Part shown: in pieces, positions 12,101 through 24,100 of the stretch
How positions within the stretch are numbered: the first letter of the stretch is position 1
Layout of the letters: each line of letters starts with the position of its first letter
NCBI GenBank assembly: GCA_023362775.1
Contig: JALMGJ010000003.1
Location: 52,181,416 to 52,245,415, forward strand
Direction: 5' to 3'
Length of the DNA: 64,000 nucleotides
Source: Charina bottae
Taxonomy: Eukaryota; Chordata; Lepidosauria; Squamata; Charinaidae
Translations under genes and position numbers: made by a program
Notes under the pieces: model-generated
Told to the model about the DNA's origin: nothing
Seen by the model: only the letters and a program-made list of their open reading frames with translations
The model's database searches: none

Positions 12101-15100
12101 GAGGCTGGTTCACTGTAATTGTCGGGAGATTGGGTTCCTTTGTTATTGATAATGTTTTTATTTATTACTTCTAGTTCCATAGGAATATTTCCAGCTGTTG
12201 TTTTTAATGTACTGTGTGATTTTTAACCCAACTATGTATTGGGGAGTTGTACACACTCAGTTGGTAGATTGGAGTGGGGAGGGAGGGAGGGAGGGAGGAA
12301 GGAGCAACATAAGCTTTCTTGGCATAAACTCAGTAAATGTCTCCACTCCTGGATTTAAGCAGCCTTACAGAATTGTGTATCTATGATGTGCCTCATGTGT
12401 GATCGTGGGTCTGCTATGCTCATTTGACTCCTATTTCAGTTATTGGTTATAATGTCCTCTCATTCTAAGTGAGCGAGTGGATCATCCAACATTCTTTCGA
12501 CAAATGATGGAAGTGATGGCTGGGAAAGAATTTGGCTAATCTATGTAAAACTATATATCGATCCAGATGACACCACACTATATACAAAATTCCATCAATA
12601 CCCTCCTACTCAAGAGAATGATTCAATCTGCTCCCTTCCCATGCGACTGTCCAAAGATAATAAGTCCAACTATGCAGGACTATGTCTCGCAAAAATGCTG
12701 AATAAATTCAACCTGTACACACTAAATGGCTCCATTAAAGGGGACTTCCCTGGGGAATTTACATTTATGGCAGGAACAAAGACAAGTACAATAGACTATA
12801 TGCTAGTCACTAAAAATTTATTACCTTACGTGGAGAACTTTAATGTATTACCTCATTTTGATAGTGACCACCTTCCACTCTCCTTGAACCTGAAGCCGCC
12901 TAGACGGCAGATACAGATTGAAACTCTGTTTACCCCTGATATTTCTCTAGCTGGCCAAGCAAGATGCCGGGTCAAATGGTTTTTACAACTTGACCAAAAG
13001 CTGAAGATGATGTTTGCTGAGAACAACATGCAGGAATGTCGATCGGCCTTCATAACAACCAAATTCATCCAAGATCCTTTGAATTTATATAAAACGCTAA
13101 TACAAAATTTACACCCTTTATTAGCTTATGACTCTACGTCCTCTCCTAAAAGATCTAAAAATGTATCAAAGCCATGGTTCAACAAAGAATGTGTGGATGC
13201 TAAGAAAGCCCTCACTGCCGTTTACCATCAGTATAAATTACAGATAGGAGACAATAATAAAAGTATGGAGAGCCTTAAACTTCTACTCACTCTTAAAAAG
13301 CAGTACAAACGTTTAGTGGCTGAAAAGAAAAAAAAGGACATAATAGCTACTTGGAAAAGTTTAACTGAAACAGCAAAGCTAAAGAATTCGTCTCTTTTTT
13401 GGCAGATAATATCCAATAAGATGTATAGAACCTCTACCTTAACAGACTCTCATATACCCCCGGAAGTCTGGGAACTACATTTCCAGATGATGTATGAGGA
13501 GTCATCTAACCAAATAGCATTGAAAATGAAGGAAGACCTACCAGACTGGCCCCCCGTATCAGCGCACAAAATCAAGTTGCTTATAGGACAACTTAGAAAG
13601 AGGAAGGCCCCGGGTGCTGACCTTATACCCCCAGAATTATTAAAGAACAACGTGGAGTGGTGGACTCCAATCTTAGCATCACTCTTTACTTGTATAGATT
13701 CCACTGGACAGATACCTGAGGATTGGGGCATGGCTATCATAGTTCCAATTTTAAAGAAGGGTAAGAGAGATGACCCTGCAAATTATAGGCCAATAAGCCT
13801 ACTAAATATAATTAGTAAGCTCTATGCCAAACACCTATATGAAAAATTAAAGATCTGGCTGGATCAGGGAAACCTGATAGCTGATGAACAGGCAGGGTTT
13901 AGAGAAGGCCGAGGCACTATTGAACAATATGTGATTCTACAGCATTTAATTGAAAAATACTCATCGAATAAAATAACAGCACTCTATGCTGCCTTCATAG
14001 ATCTGAAGGCAGCTTTTGATTCGGTGTCTAGAAATAGACTCTGGGAGAAGCTGGAAGCAACATCAATTGATCGCAGGCTTCTCCATCTAATTCGTGTCCT
14101 ATACACAAATACAACCCTCAAGATTAGGTGCAATAGGCAAGGGGCGCTCTCGAAGCCAATAAAAGTCCAAAAGGGGGTGAAACAGGGATGTATTTTGGCC
14201 CCCCTACTTTTTAATTTTTATATCAATAATTTGGTGAACTGCTTAAACAAGCCAGAATTCCACCCTCCCAAATTAGGAGATCACAGAATTGCTATGCTAC
14301 TATATGCAGATGATGCTGTAGTCCTATCTAGAACTCCTATAGGACTCAAAAGAGCTCTGAAATCCTTGGCTCATTATTGTAATAGCGTGTTGGGGTTTGT
14401 ATATACCCAGGAATTTACAGTTAGATAAATTATACTGCAGAGGCTTGATATCTAGGTGAGAGGGGAATTATTCTGCAAGTCACCCAATTAGCAGCCATTG
14501 TTGTAGGGATGATGTGTCAGTGTGTGACTCATACCACAGGTGCTAAGAGTTGAGTTGGGTGTGGTAGATAATGAGAGTGACCTATAGTGTGATTGGTCAG
14601 TTTGTATATATAAGCAGAAGAATCCTGGTATTCTTTCTTCTCGTTTCTTCTCGTTTGCTGTAACTTCATCGCTGTATCATTTGTTACCCGTGTGGAAGTG
14701 ATCTGTAATACATATGTATATAAAGTAAATAGGATGTTTTATATAATCTCTGTTTGAGTGTCTATTTACTGCACAGTACGTGGATCACTGGTGTCTAGGA
14801 AGAAGGATCAGGCCGCTCCACCCACGCACTCTGACATAGCGAGAAGCTGGAAATAAACTATGAGAAAACCAAGATAATGTCATTCATAAAAAGACCGAAA
14901 TGTAACTCATGGAATATCCGCGAACACAAAATAGAGCAAGTGACCAGTTTTAAGTACTTAGGCATAGTTATTCATAATACAGGTTCACGGAAAGCTCACT
15001 GCGAGTATGCTGCAGCCAATGGTCAACAATCGGCTAATGCTATTCTAAAATTCTTCCGATATAAGGGGGGATCGTATGCCCCAGCAGCACTTAAACTCTT

Positions 15101-18100
15101 TCGGGCTAAGTCTTTAGCCCAACTCCTGTATGGGACTTTAGTCGGCCCTTCTCTTTCATGCTTCACATCACTGGAAAGAGTACAAGCTAAATTTATCAGA
15201 GCGCTACTTCAGATGCCTAGATGTGTGTCAAATGCACATCTACGACTTGAAACTGGCATGGTTAGGGTTGTTTCCAGAGTGTGTTTAGCCTCTTTAATCC
15301 TTTGGCTAAAGTTCAAACTATACCCTAAGGGCCTTGTACCTCTTATCTTTCAAGACAATTTTCAATCTTCATGGATCAAGGCCATCAATGCAAACCTTCT
15401 AAAGCTAGGATATTCACCAGCCACTCTCCTTGAGATGGATTATAACCGAGCAAAGCTAGAGCTAAAACAAAGGATAATGGATATAGAAAGACAAGCAGAC
15501 ATAGGTAAGGCGCCACTTTTTCTGTCTCCTGCTCATAAAAAATATATTGTTTCTGCTGCCAGCTATCTTGAGCAACTTGAAATTCCCTTCCTCCAGAAAG
15601 CCTTTTCATTAGCTCGCTGCCATTCTCTCCCTTCTGCAGTGTTGGAGGGAAAATATAAAAAAATTCCATTGGCCGCAAGACTTTGCTCATGTGACTCAGG
15701 AGAGGTCGAAACTATAGACCATGTTTTTTTACACTGTGATTTTTACAAAGACATTCGTATTAAATTCATTACACCGCTCATTATTAAACACCCTGGACGT
15801 ACAGATTCAGAGTATACACTATCACTGCTTATAGACGAGACTTCTGCAGTTACGGCACAGGTAGCGAGGTTTTGTGCCGCAGCAATGAAGATCCGACATA
15901 CCAAGAGAGGCCAATCGATGTAATGTCTTGTATTCAGTTGTAAATTTTATAGTTTTATCTGTGTTTGCAATATGGCCATGAAGTAGTCTTTTATGTCTTT
16001 TATCTTATGTTTAATATACTTTTAAAATTCTGTATTCTTGGGTGGTCGGGATGGGCCACACCTTGGATTTTATGCATGGAGATGGATAGATGGTAAATGT
16101 GTTTTAATTGATTTAATTGGATTTTAATATATATTTATTGTATGTTGTTAATGCTCTGGCTGTGAGTATGTTTATCTCACAAAATAAGTCCAATATTGTA
16201 CTGGTCTACGACCGCAATAAAGTGATTGATATATCAATCTAAACTAAATCTTGATGCTGCTATTTGTTTTTCTAAGCAGATATTTGGCCATAAGCAGATA
16301 TTTGGCCCTAAGAAAAGGAAAAGACTACTTTTCTTTTTTCTACTTTTAGCATAGATCTCCATAGCCCTGTAATATATCAGAAGGCCCACTGGCCTTTTTA
16401 AGCAAGGAAAATACTTTTTGTTTGAATGTCCCAATTGTTTATTTGTACTAATAACTTGAAGGGTCTTCGTGCCAATAGAAACCTTAGGAAGCATGCTATA
16501 ATCAAATTTGACTTCTACAAAAGTTTCTCTAGTACAGGGCTTTCCAAACTTTTCATGTTGGTGACACGCCTTTTTTGTTGTTGTTGTTCAGTCGTTTAGT
16601 CGTGTCCGACTCTTCGTGACCTCATGGACCATAGCACGCCAGGCCTTCCTGTCCTCCACTGTCTCTCGGAGTTTACTCAAATTCATGTTCATTACATCGG
16701 TGATGCTATCTAACCATCTCATCCTTTGCCGTCCCCTTCTCCTTTTGCCTTCAGTCTTTCCCAGCATCAGGGTCTTTTCCAGTGAGTCCTCTCTTCGCAT
16801 TAGGTGGCCAAAGTATTTGAGCTTCAGCTTCAGCATCTGTCCTTCCAATGAGCAGTCAGGGTTGATTTCCTTTAGGATTGACTGGTTTGACCTCCTTGCA
16901 GTCCAAGGGACTCTCAAGAGTCTTCTCCAGCACCACAGTTCGAAAGCATCAATTCTTCGGTGCTCAGCCTTCCTTATGGTCCAACTCTCACAGCCATACA
17001 TTACTACTGGAAAAACCATAGCTTTAACTATACGGACCTTTGTCGGCAAGGTGATGTCTCTGCTTTTTAATATGCTGTCTAGGTTTGCCATAGCTTTCCT
17101 CCCAAGGAGCAAGCATCTTTTAATTTCATGGCTGCAGTCACCGTCTGCGGTGATCTTGGAGCCCAAGAAAATAGAATCTGTCACTGCTTCCATTTCTTCC
17201 CCTTCTATTTTCCAGGAAGTGATGGGACCAGATGCCATGATCTGGGTTTTTTTATTGTTGAGTTTCAAGCCAGCTTTTGCACTCTCCTCTTTCACCCTCA
17301 TCAAGAGGCTCTTTAGTTCCTCTTCACTTTCTGCCATTAGGGTGGTATTGTCTACATATCTGAGGTTGTTGATATTTCTCCCGGCAATCTTAACTCCGGC
17401 TTGTGATTCATCCAGCCCGGCATTTCTCATGATGTACTCTGCATATAAGTTAAATAAGCCTTATATATATATTTATATATCTGATCTCTAGTTCCTCTGC
17501 CTCTTCGAAACTCAGCTTGCACTTCTGGTAGTTCTCGGTTCACATACTGCTGAAGCCTAGCTTGTAGGATTTTGAGCATAACCTTGCTAGCATGTGAAAT
17601 GAGCGCAATTGTACGGTAGTTTGAACATTCTTTGGCATTGCCTTTCTTTGGAATTGGAACGTAAACTGACCTTTTCCAATCCTGTGGCCACTGTTGAGTT
17701 TTCCAAATTTGTTGGCATATTGAGTGCAGCACTTTAACAGCAGCATCTTTTAGGATTTTAAATAGCTCAGCTGGGATACTGTCTTCTCCGCTAGCTTTGT
17801 TGTTAGTAATGCTTCCTAAGGCCCACTTGACTTCACTCTCTAGGATGTCCGGCTCAAGGTCAGTGACCACACCATCGTATTTATCAGGGATATTAAGATC
17901 TTTCTTGTATAGTTCTTCTGTGTATTCTTGCCACCTCTTCTTAATCTCTTCTGCTTCTGTTAGGTCCCTGCCTTTTTTGTCCTTTATCATGCCCATCTTT
18001 GCACAAAACGTTCCCTTGATATCTCCGATTTTCTTGAAGAGATCTCTAGTCTTTCCCATTCTATTGTTTTCCTCAATTTCTTTGCATTGTTCATTTAAGA

Positions 18101-21100
18101 AGGCCTTCTTATCTCTCCTTGCTATTCTCTGGAATTCTGCATTCAGTTGTTTATATCTTTCCCTTTCTCCCTTGCCTTTTGCTTCCCTTCTTTCCTCAGC
18201 TATTTGTAAAGCCTCATCAGACAGCCACTTTGCTTTCTTGCATTTCTTTTTCTTTGGGATGGTTTTAGTTGCTGCCTCCTGTACAATGTTACGAACCTCC
18301 ATCCATAGTTCTTCAGGCACTCTGTCTACCAGATCTAATCCTTTAAATCTATTCCTCACCTCCACTGTATATTCATAAGGGATATGATTTAGGTCATACC
18401 TGATTGGTCTAGTGGTTTTCTCTACGTTCTTCAATTTAAGCCTAAATTTTGCGATAAGAAGCTCATGATCTGAGCCACAGTCAGCTCCAGGTCTTGTTTT
18501 TGCTGATTGTATAGAGCTTCTCCATCTTTGGCTGCAAAGTATATAATCAATCTGATTTCGGTATTGACCATCTGGTGATGTCCATGTGTAGAGTCGTCTC
18601 TTGTGTTGTTGGAAAAGAGTGTTTGCTATGACCAGCGTGTTCTCTTGACAAAACTATTAGCCTTTGCCCTGCTTCATTTTGTACTCCGAGGCCAAACTTG
18701 CCTGTTATTCCGGTTATTTTTTGACTTTCTACTTTAGCATTCCAGTCGCCTATGATGAAAAGGACATCATTTTTTGGTGTTAGTTCTAGAAGGTGTTGTA
18801 GGTCTTCATAGAACCGGTCAACTTCAGCTTCTTCGGCATCAGTGGTTGGGGCATAGACTTGGATCACTGTGATGTTGAATGGTTTGCCTTGGATTCGAAC
18901 TGAAAGCATTCTATCGTTTTTGAGGTTGTACCCCAGTACTGCCTTTCCCACTCTTTTATTGACTATGAGAGCTACTCCATTTCTTCGAAGGGATTCTTGC
19001 CCACAGTAGTATATATAATGGTCTCCTGAATTAAATTCGCCCATTCCTGTCCATTTTAGTTTGCTGATTCCCAATATGTCGATGTTCAATCTTGTCATCT
19101 CATGTTTGACCACATCCAGCTTACCTTGATTCATAGATCTTACATTCCAGGTTCCTATGCAATATTGTTCTTTACAGCATCGGACATTCCTTCCACTTCC
19201 AGACACATCCACAACTGAGCGTCCTTTCGGCTTTGGCCCAGCCGTTTCACTCTTTCTGGAGCTACTTGGAATTGCCCTCCGCTCTTCCCCAGTAGCATTT
19301 TGGACACCTTCCGACCTGAGGGGCTCATCTTCCGGCATCATATCTTTTAGCCTTTTGATAATGTCCATGGGTTTTCTTGGCAAGGATACTGGAGTGGTTT
19401 GCCATTCCCTCCTCCAGTTTTGGACCACGTTTTGTCAGAACTCTCCGTCATGACCTGTTCTTCTTGACCTGACTTCATTGAGTTACGCAAGCCCCTTCTC
19501 CACGACAAGGCAGTGATCCATGAAGGGGACACGCCTTTTAGCCATGCATAATTTTGTGACACAGTAATGAGGAGTCCCCGGCCCATGCGATTGGGTCCCG
19601 GCTCCAAACCCCGCCACCCGATCCACGCGATCGGCTCCCGGCTCCAAACCCCGCCACCCGGTCCACGCGATCGGCTCCCGGCTCCAAACCCCGCCACCCG
19701 GTCCACATGATTGGCTCCTGGCTCCAAACCCTGCCCCCCGGCCCACGCGATTGGCTCCCACCTGCACCCCCACCCCCCAGCACGGTGGCCTAGTCGCATT
19801 CCTGCACCCCCACCCCCCAGCATGGCAGCCTAGTCGCATCCCTGCACCCCCCCCCCCAGTTGCGGCCCTGCTGGGCTGGCACCTTACCTGGGTTCTGCGG
19901 TGAGAGCTGGGCACGGAGCAGGGATTGGCGGCGTGGCAAGGGCTGGGCGGGACTCCACGTGGTGCATGGCTTCCTCTTCCGGGTTCCCCCGTGACACACC
20001 TGGGCCCTGGACGCGACACAGCAGTGTGTCGCGACACACAGTTTGGAAAGGTATGATCTAGTGTAATGAATGTTACATACTCTTAGAAATTAGTAGTTGC
20101 TGTCCGTTTAGCATTGCATTCGTTTCCAGTATTTTCACACATAGCCTGAGAACATTTTTGGCCTCTAAATGAGTTCTTTTTTATTTGCCCAGACTTTTTA
20201 GAGTTCAATTTGTATTGTTTTACCTGGTTTGAGGTAATACTGATGCTGTATTTTCTTCTTGCTCTGTTCTGTATTTATTGATCAAACCATATGTACTCTG
20301 TGTGTGTATTATCTCTTAAGCCTAAAAACAGATATAAAAATAACTCAGAATATGTAGAGCACTTATTACTACTTTCTGATGAGTTCAGTTTATTTATTTT
20401 TTCTTATATTACAGGGTAAGGGCAAATGTAAGGGGCGTGGTGGCTCAGCGGGTAAGACGCCAGGCTTGTCGATCGGAAGATCGCAAGTTCAGAGGTTCGA
20501 ATCCCTAGCCCCGCGTGACGGAGTGAGCTCCCGCACTAGCCCCAGCTCTTGCCAACCTAGCAATTCGAAAGCATGCAAATGCAAGTAGATTAATAGGTAC
20601 CACTTCGATGGGTAGGTAACAGTGTTCCATGCGCGTCATGCGGCCACATGACCATGGAAGCATCTTCGGACAACGCTGGCTCTTCAACTAACAAACGGAG
20701 ATGAGCACCGCCCCCTAGAGTCGGACACGACTGCACAAATGTGTGGGGGGAACCTTTATCTTTAATGGCAAATGTAAATAATTTGAAGATGTACTAATTT
20801 AAGGTTTCTTGTCCTAAACTTTCTTCAGTTTGGTAGGATTTCTGTATATAACTTTGGATTGATCATGCTCGTATTACGTTGATCTTCAAAAGAAAAGTTT
20901 TAAAATTCTAGGGAAAGATTGGGAATCATTAGAGCATTAACTCTGAGGAAATCACTTAGTATAGCATCCATATTCAGTTGGATGCTAGTTTATATTGTAT
21001 AATTTTTATTTTGTTTTAAAATTTTATTATAATTATTTTTGTAACAAAACAATCTAATTTAAAAAAGAAAATTTAAAAAAATATAAAAATACAAACTAAA

Positions 21101-24100
21101 ATACATTTATATTGTATAAATTGTATATTGTATAAATATATTTTGAAGTGATATTTCATTTGACTTCCAGTTTTGTAGAGTTTAATCATAGTGTTCTAGC
21201 TCTCAGTATTTCTAATTTTTGAAACAGGAGGTATTTATTTATTTTATTTTATTTTATTTTATTTATGCTTCAATTTGTATACCGCTCCATCTCCCCAGAA
21301 GGGAACTCTGGGCGGTTTACAGGATACAACAATTAAAATTTAACAGTTAAAACAGCATAATAAAATACTCTCATATAATAAAATTAAATATAAAATCCAA
21401 GATGTGATGGTTTGATGTTTAGATGTTTAAAAGGGCCCTATGGCACCAGCCATCCCCAAGAGGAACTATTCCCCCCCCCCACGCAAGGCGGCAGAACCAG
21501 GTCTTTAAGTTCTTTCTGAAGGCCGGGAGCGATGAGGCCTGCCTCACCTCCAGGGGTAGCATATTCCAAAGGGTGGGCGCCACTACCGAGAAGGCACGCC
21601 TCCTAGACCCCGTCAGGTGACATTCCTTTACGGACGGGATCCGCAGCATGCCCTCTCTGAATGACCGAGTGGGACGGTTCGACGTTATGGGGATGAGACG
21701 GTCCCTCAGGTAACCTGGCCCCATGCCATGTAGGGCTTTAAAGGTGATAACCAACACCTTGAATTGGACCCGGAAGCACACAGGCACCCAGTGCAGCTGT
21801 CGCAGCAGAGGTGTCACATGCGCTGATCTTGGCGCACCAATAACTGCGTGAGTAGCCGCATTCTGGACCAATTGAAGCTTCCGGATACTCTTCAAGGGTA
21901 GCCCCATGTAGAGCGCATTGCAATAGTCTATATGGGAGATGACCAGGGCATGAGTGACTGTACGGAGGGCTTCCCGATCCAGGAAAGGGCGTAACTGACG
22001 CACAACGCGAAGTTGTGCAAAAGCCCTTCTGGCCACGGCTACCACCTGCTGTTCAAGCAGGAGCCGTGAGTCCAGAAGAACCCCCAGATTACGCACTTGG
22101 TCTGAATGGGGTAGTGCAACCCCATCCAGAAGTAAAGATGATAACTTCCTGGATCCACAGGAGCCATCTATCCACAGCCACTCCGTCTTACAGGGTTCAG
22201 TTGAAGCCTGTTGTTCCCCATCCAGACCCCCACAGCCTCCAGGCACTGAGAAAGGGTAGCCACTGCATCACTTACCTCACCAGGGATGGAGATATATAAT
22301 TGAGTATCGTCTGCATATTGATGGTACCTCATCCCATGGTGATGGATGATCTCACCCAGCGGTTTCATGTAGATGTTAAATAGGAGAGGGGAGAGAACCA
22401 AACCCTGCGGTACCCCACAGACGAGGGGGCGAGGGTCGGATCTCTCATCTCCTATTACCACCGATTGGGAACGGCCCCGGAGGAAGGAGGTGAACCAGCG
22501 CAGAACTACGCCTCCCACCCCCAACTCCCTGAGCCGTCCCAAAAGGATACCATGGTCGATGGTATCGAATGCTGCTGAGAGGTCAAGAAGAGCTAGGATG
22601 GATGCACTCCCTCCATCCCGCTCCCGCCAGAGATCATCTGTAAGTGCGGCCAATGCAGTTTCCACCCCATATCCCGGCCTGAAACCTGACTGAAAGGGGT
22701 CCAGATAATCCGTATCATCCAGGATCCTCTGGAGTTGCAACACCACCGCTTTCTCAACCACCTTCCCTAAAAAGGGGAGGTGGGAGACAGGACGAAAATT
22801 GTCCAATATAGTAGGGTCCAGTGATGGTTTCTTGAGGAGGGGGTGCACCAGAGCCTCTTTAAAAGCAGCTGGGAACACCCCCTCCCCCAGAGATGTATTA
22901 ACCATCACCTGGACCCAACCACATGTCACCTCCCGGGCTGCCTGTACCAGCCAGGAAGGGCATGGGTCCAGATGACGTGGTGGCCCTTACAACCCGAAGG
23001 ATCCTGTCCACTTCCTTAGGTCCAACAGGATCGAACTGTTCCCAGATAACCGGGCAAAGACGTTCCCTCGGCATCTCCCCAGACTGTGCTACAGGCTTAG
23101 AGTCCAAATTAGACCGAATCTGAGCGACTTTATCCTGCAGATGCTCAGAAAATTCTTCCACACGGCCCTGTAGGTGGGTCACGGACTCCACCTTACCCAA
23201 AAGAGATCTTGTTATCTTAAACAGGGCCGTCGGGCGGCATTCTGCGGACACAATAAGAGCGGAGAAATATTGACGTTTCGCCGCTCTTACCGCCACAAGG
23301 TAGGTCTTAACAGCGACTCTAGCTTGTGTTCGGTCAGATTCAGTCTTTGTCTTTCTCCAGCGGCGCTCTAGGCGTCTCTTAACCCTCTTCAAGACCCTCA
23401 ACTCCTCTGTATACCAAGGGGAGTATCGGGTCAAGTGTGGCAAGAGAGGCCGCATAGGCGCGATCCTGTCCAAAGCCCCGGCCGCCTCCCTATTCCAGGC
23501 TGCGGCCAGGACCTCCGCTGGAGCGTGCAGTAGATCCTGAGGTACAACCCCCAGCTCCCTCTGAAACCCTATTGGGCCCATTAGTCGCCGGGGGCGGACC
23601 AATCGACTGGGTCCTGCCTCCCTGCGGAGTGGGGCGGCATAAGAGAATCTCAAGGTCACCAGGGCATGATCTGACCATGACAAAGGTGAAAGATGTAACT
23701 CTCCCCTCAGAGCAAACTGCCACTGCTCCGACAAGAAAACTAAGTCCGGGGTGAGTCCACTGTCTCGAGTTGGGTCTCGAATAATCTGGAACAGGCCCAT
23801 AGCTGCCATGGTAGTCATGAACTCCCGAGCCGCCTCAGAGGCACGTCCCAGGGACGGCAGATTGAAATCCCCCAGAACCATAAGCCTAGGGAATTCCACC
23901 GCCAGCCCCGAGACGGCCTCCAGCAGCTCAGGCAGGGATGTCGCTACGCAGCAGGGAGGCTGGTACAGCAGCAACACTCCCAACTGTTCTCGAGAACCCA
24001 ACTTGAAAAACAGGGTCTCACAACCGGCCACTTGCGGAGCAGCGCCCCTGAAGGCCACTAGAGACTCTCGAATTACAACCGCCACCCCTCCTCCCCTGCC

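Larger units (their letters stand above)
12400..16250 (+). mobile_element. APE-type non-LTR LINE (Vingi/Ingi-like?), split by an LTR
   Basis: A 5'-truncated non-LTR retrotransposon with a nearly intact polyprotein. It has the end of an apurinic-type endonuclease (STIDYMLV ... SDHLPLSL, about 12785-12890) and a reverse transcriptase with PANYRPISLL, AFIDLKAAFDSVSR, GVKQGCILAPLLFNFYINNL and the catalytic YADD at about 14302. A C-terminal region with a CX1CX13HX4C-like motif lies near 15687-15740. The 3' UTR ends TACTGGTCTACGACCGCAAT then AAAGTGATTGATATA. Clade assignment to Vingi is from memory of the pattern and uncertain. The start is approximate; only the C-terminal part of the endonuclease is present. 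Confidence 0.8.
16535..20055. mobile_element. hAT-like element of the CTTTCC family carrying a nested Bov-B
   Basis: Left end CAGGGCTTTCCAAAC, right end GTTTGGAAAGGTATG, flanked by CTCTAGTA (16527-16534) and ATCTAGTG (20056-20063), which share the six central bases. Without the 2.95-kb Bov-B the element is about 560 bp. It holds GTGTCGCGACACAC palindromes near its right end and two blocks of 40-bp tandem repeats. It has no transposase. Confidence 0.8.

Noticed and set aside
12641..15923. Host gene within intron 1
   Set aside because: The motifs (SDHLPL, AFIDLKAAFD, YADD) are those of a LINE polyprotein.
14877..15923. Independent 348-codon gene
   Set aside because: It is the second half of the same LINE frame after the LTR insertion; its apparent start codon is incidental.
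19581..19855. CRISPR-like array
   Set aside because: Units are directly adjacent with no unique spacers, in a vertebrate intron; they are plain tandem repeats.
19347..20037. Minus-strand open frames rich in Gly/Trp/Arg repeats
   Set aside because: They translate the 40-bp tandem repeats of a non-coding transposon; three frames stay open only because the unit lacks stops.
20432..20520. tRNA gene
   Set aside because: A and B boxes are present, but the sequence continues into a SINE body with a Bov-B-type tail and target duplication, and the cloverleaf is poor. The same holds for 45125-45210.
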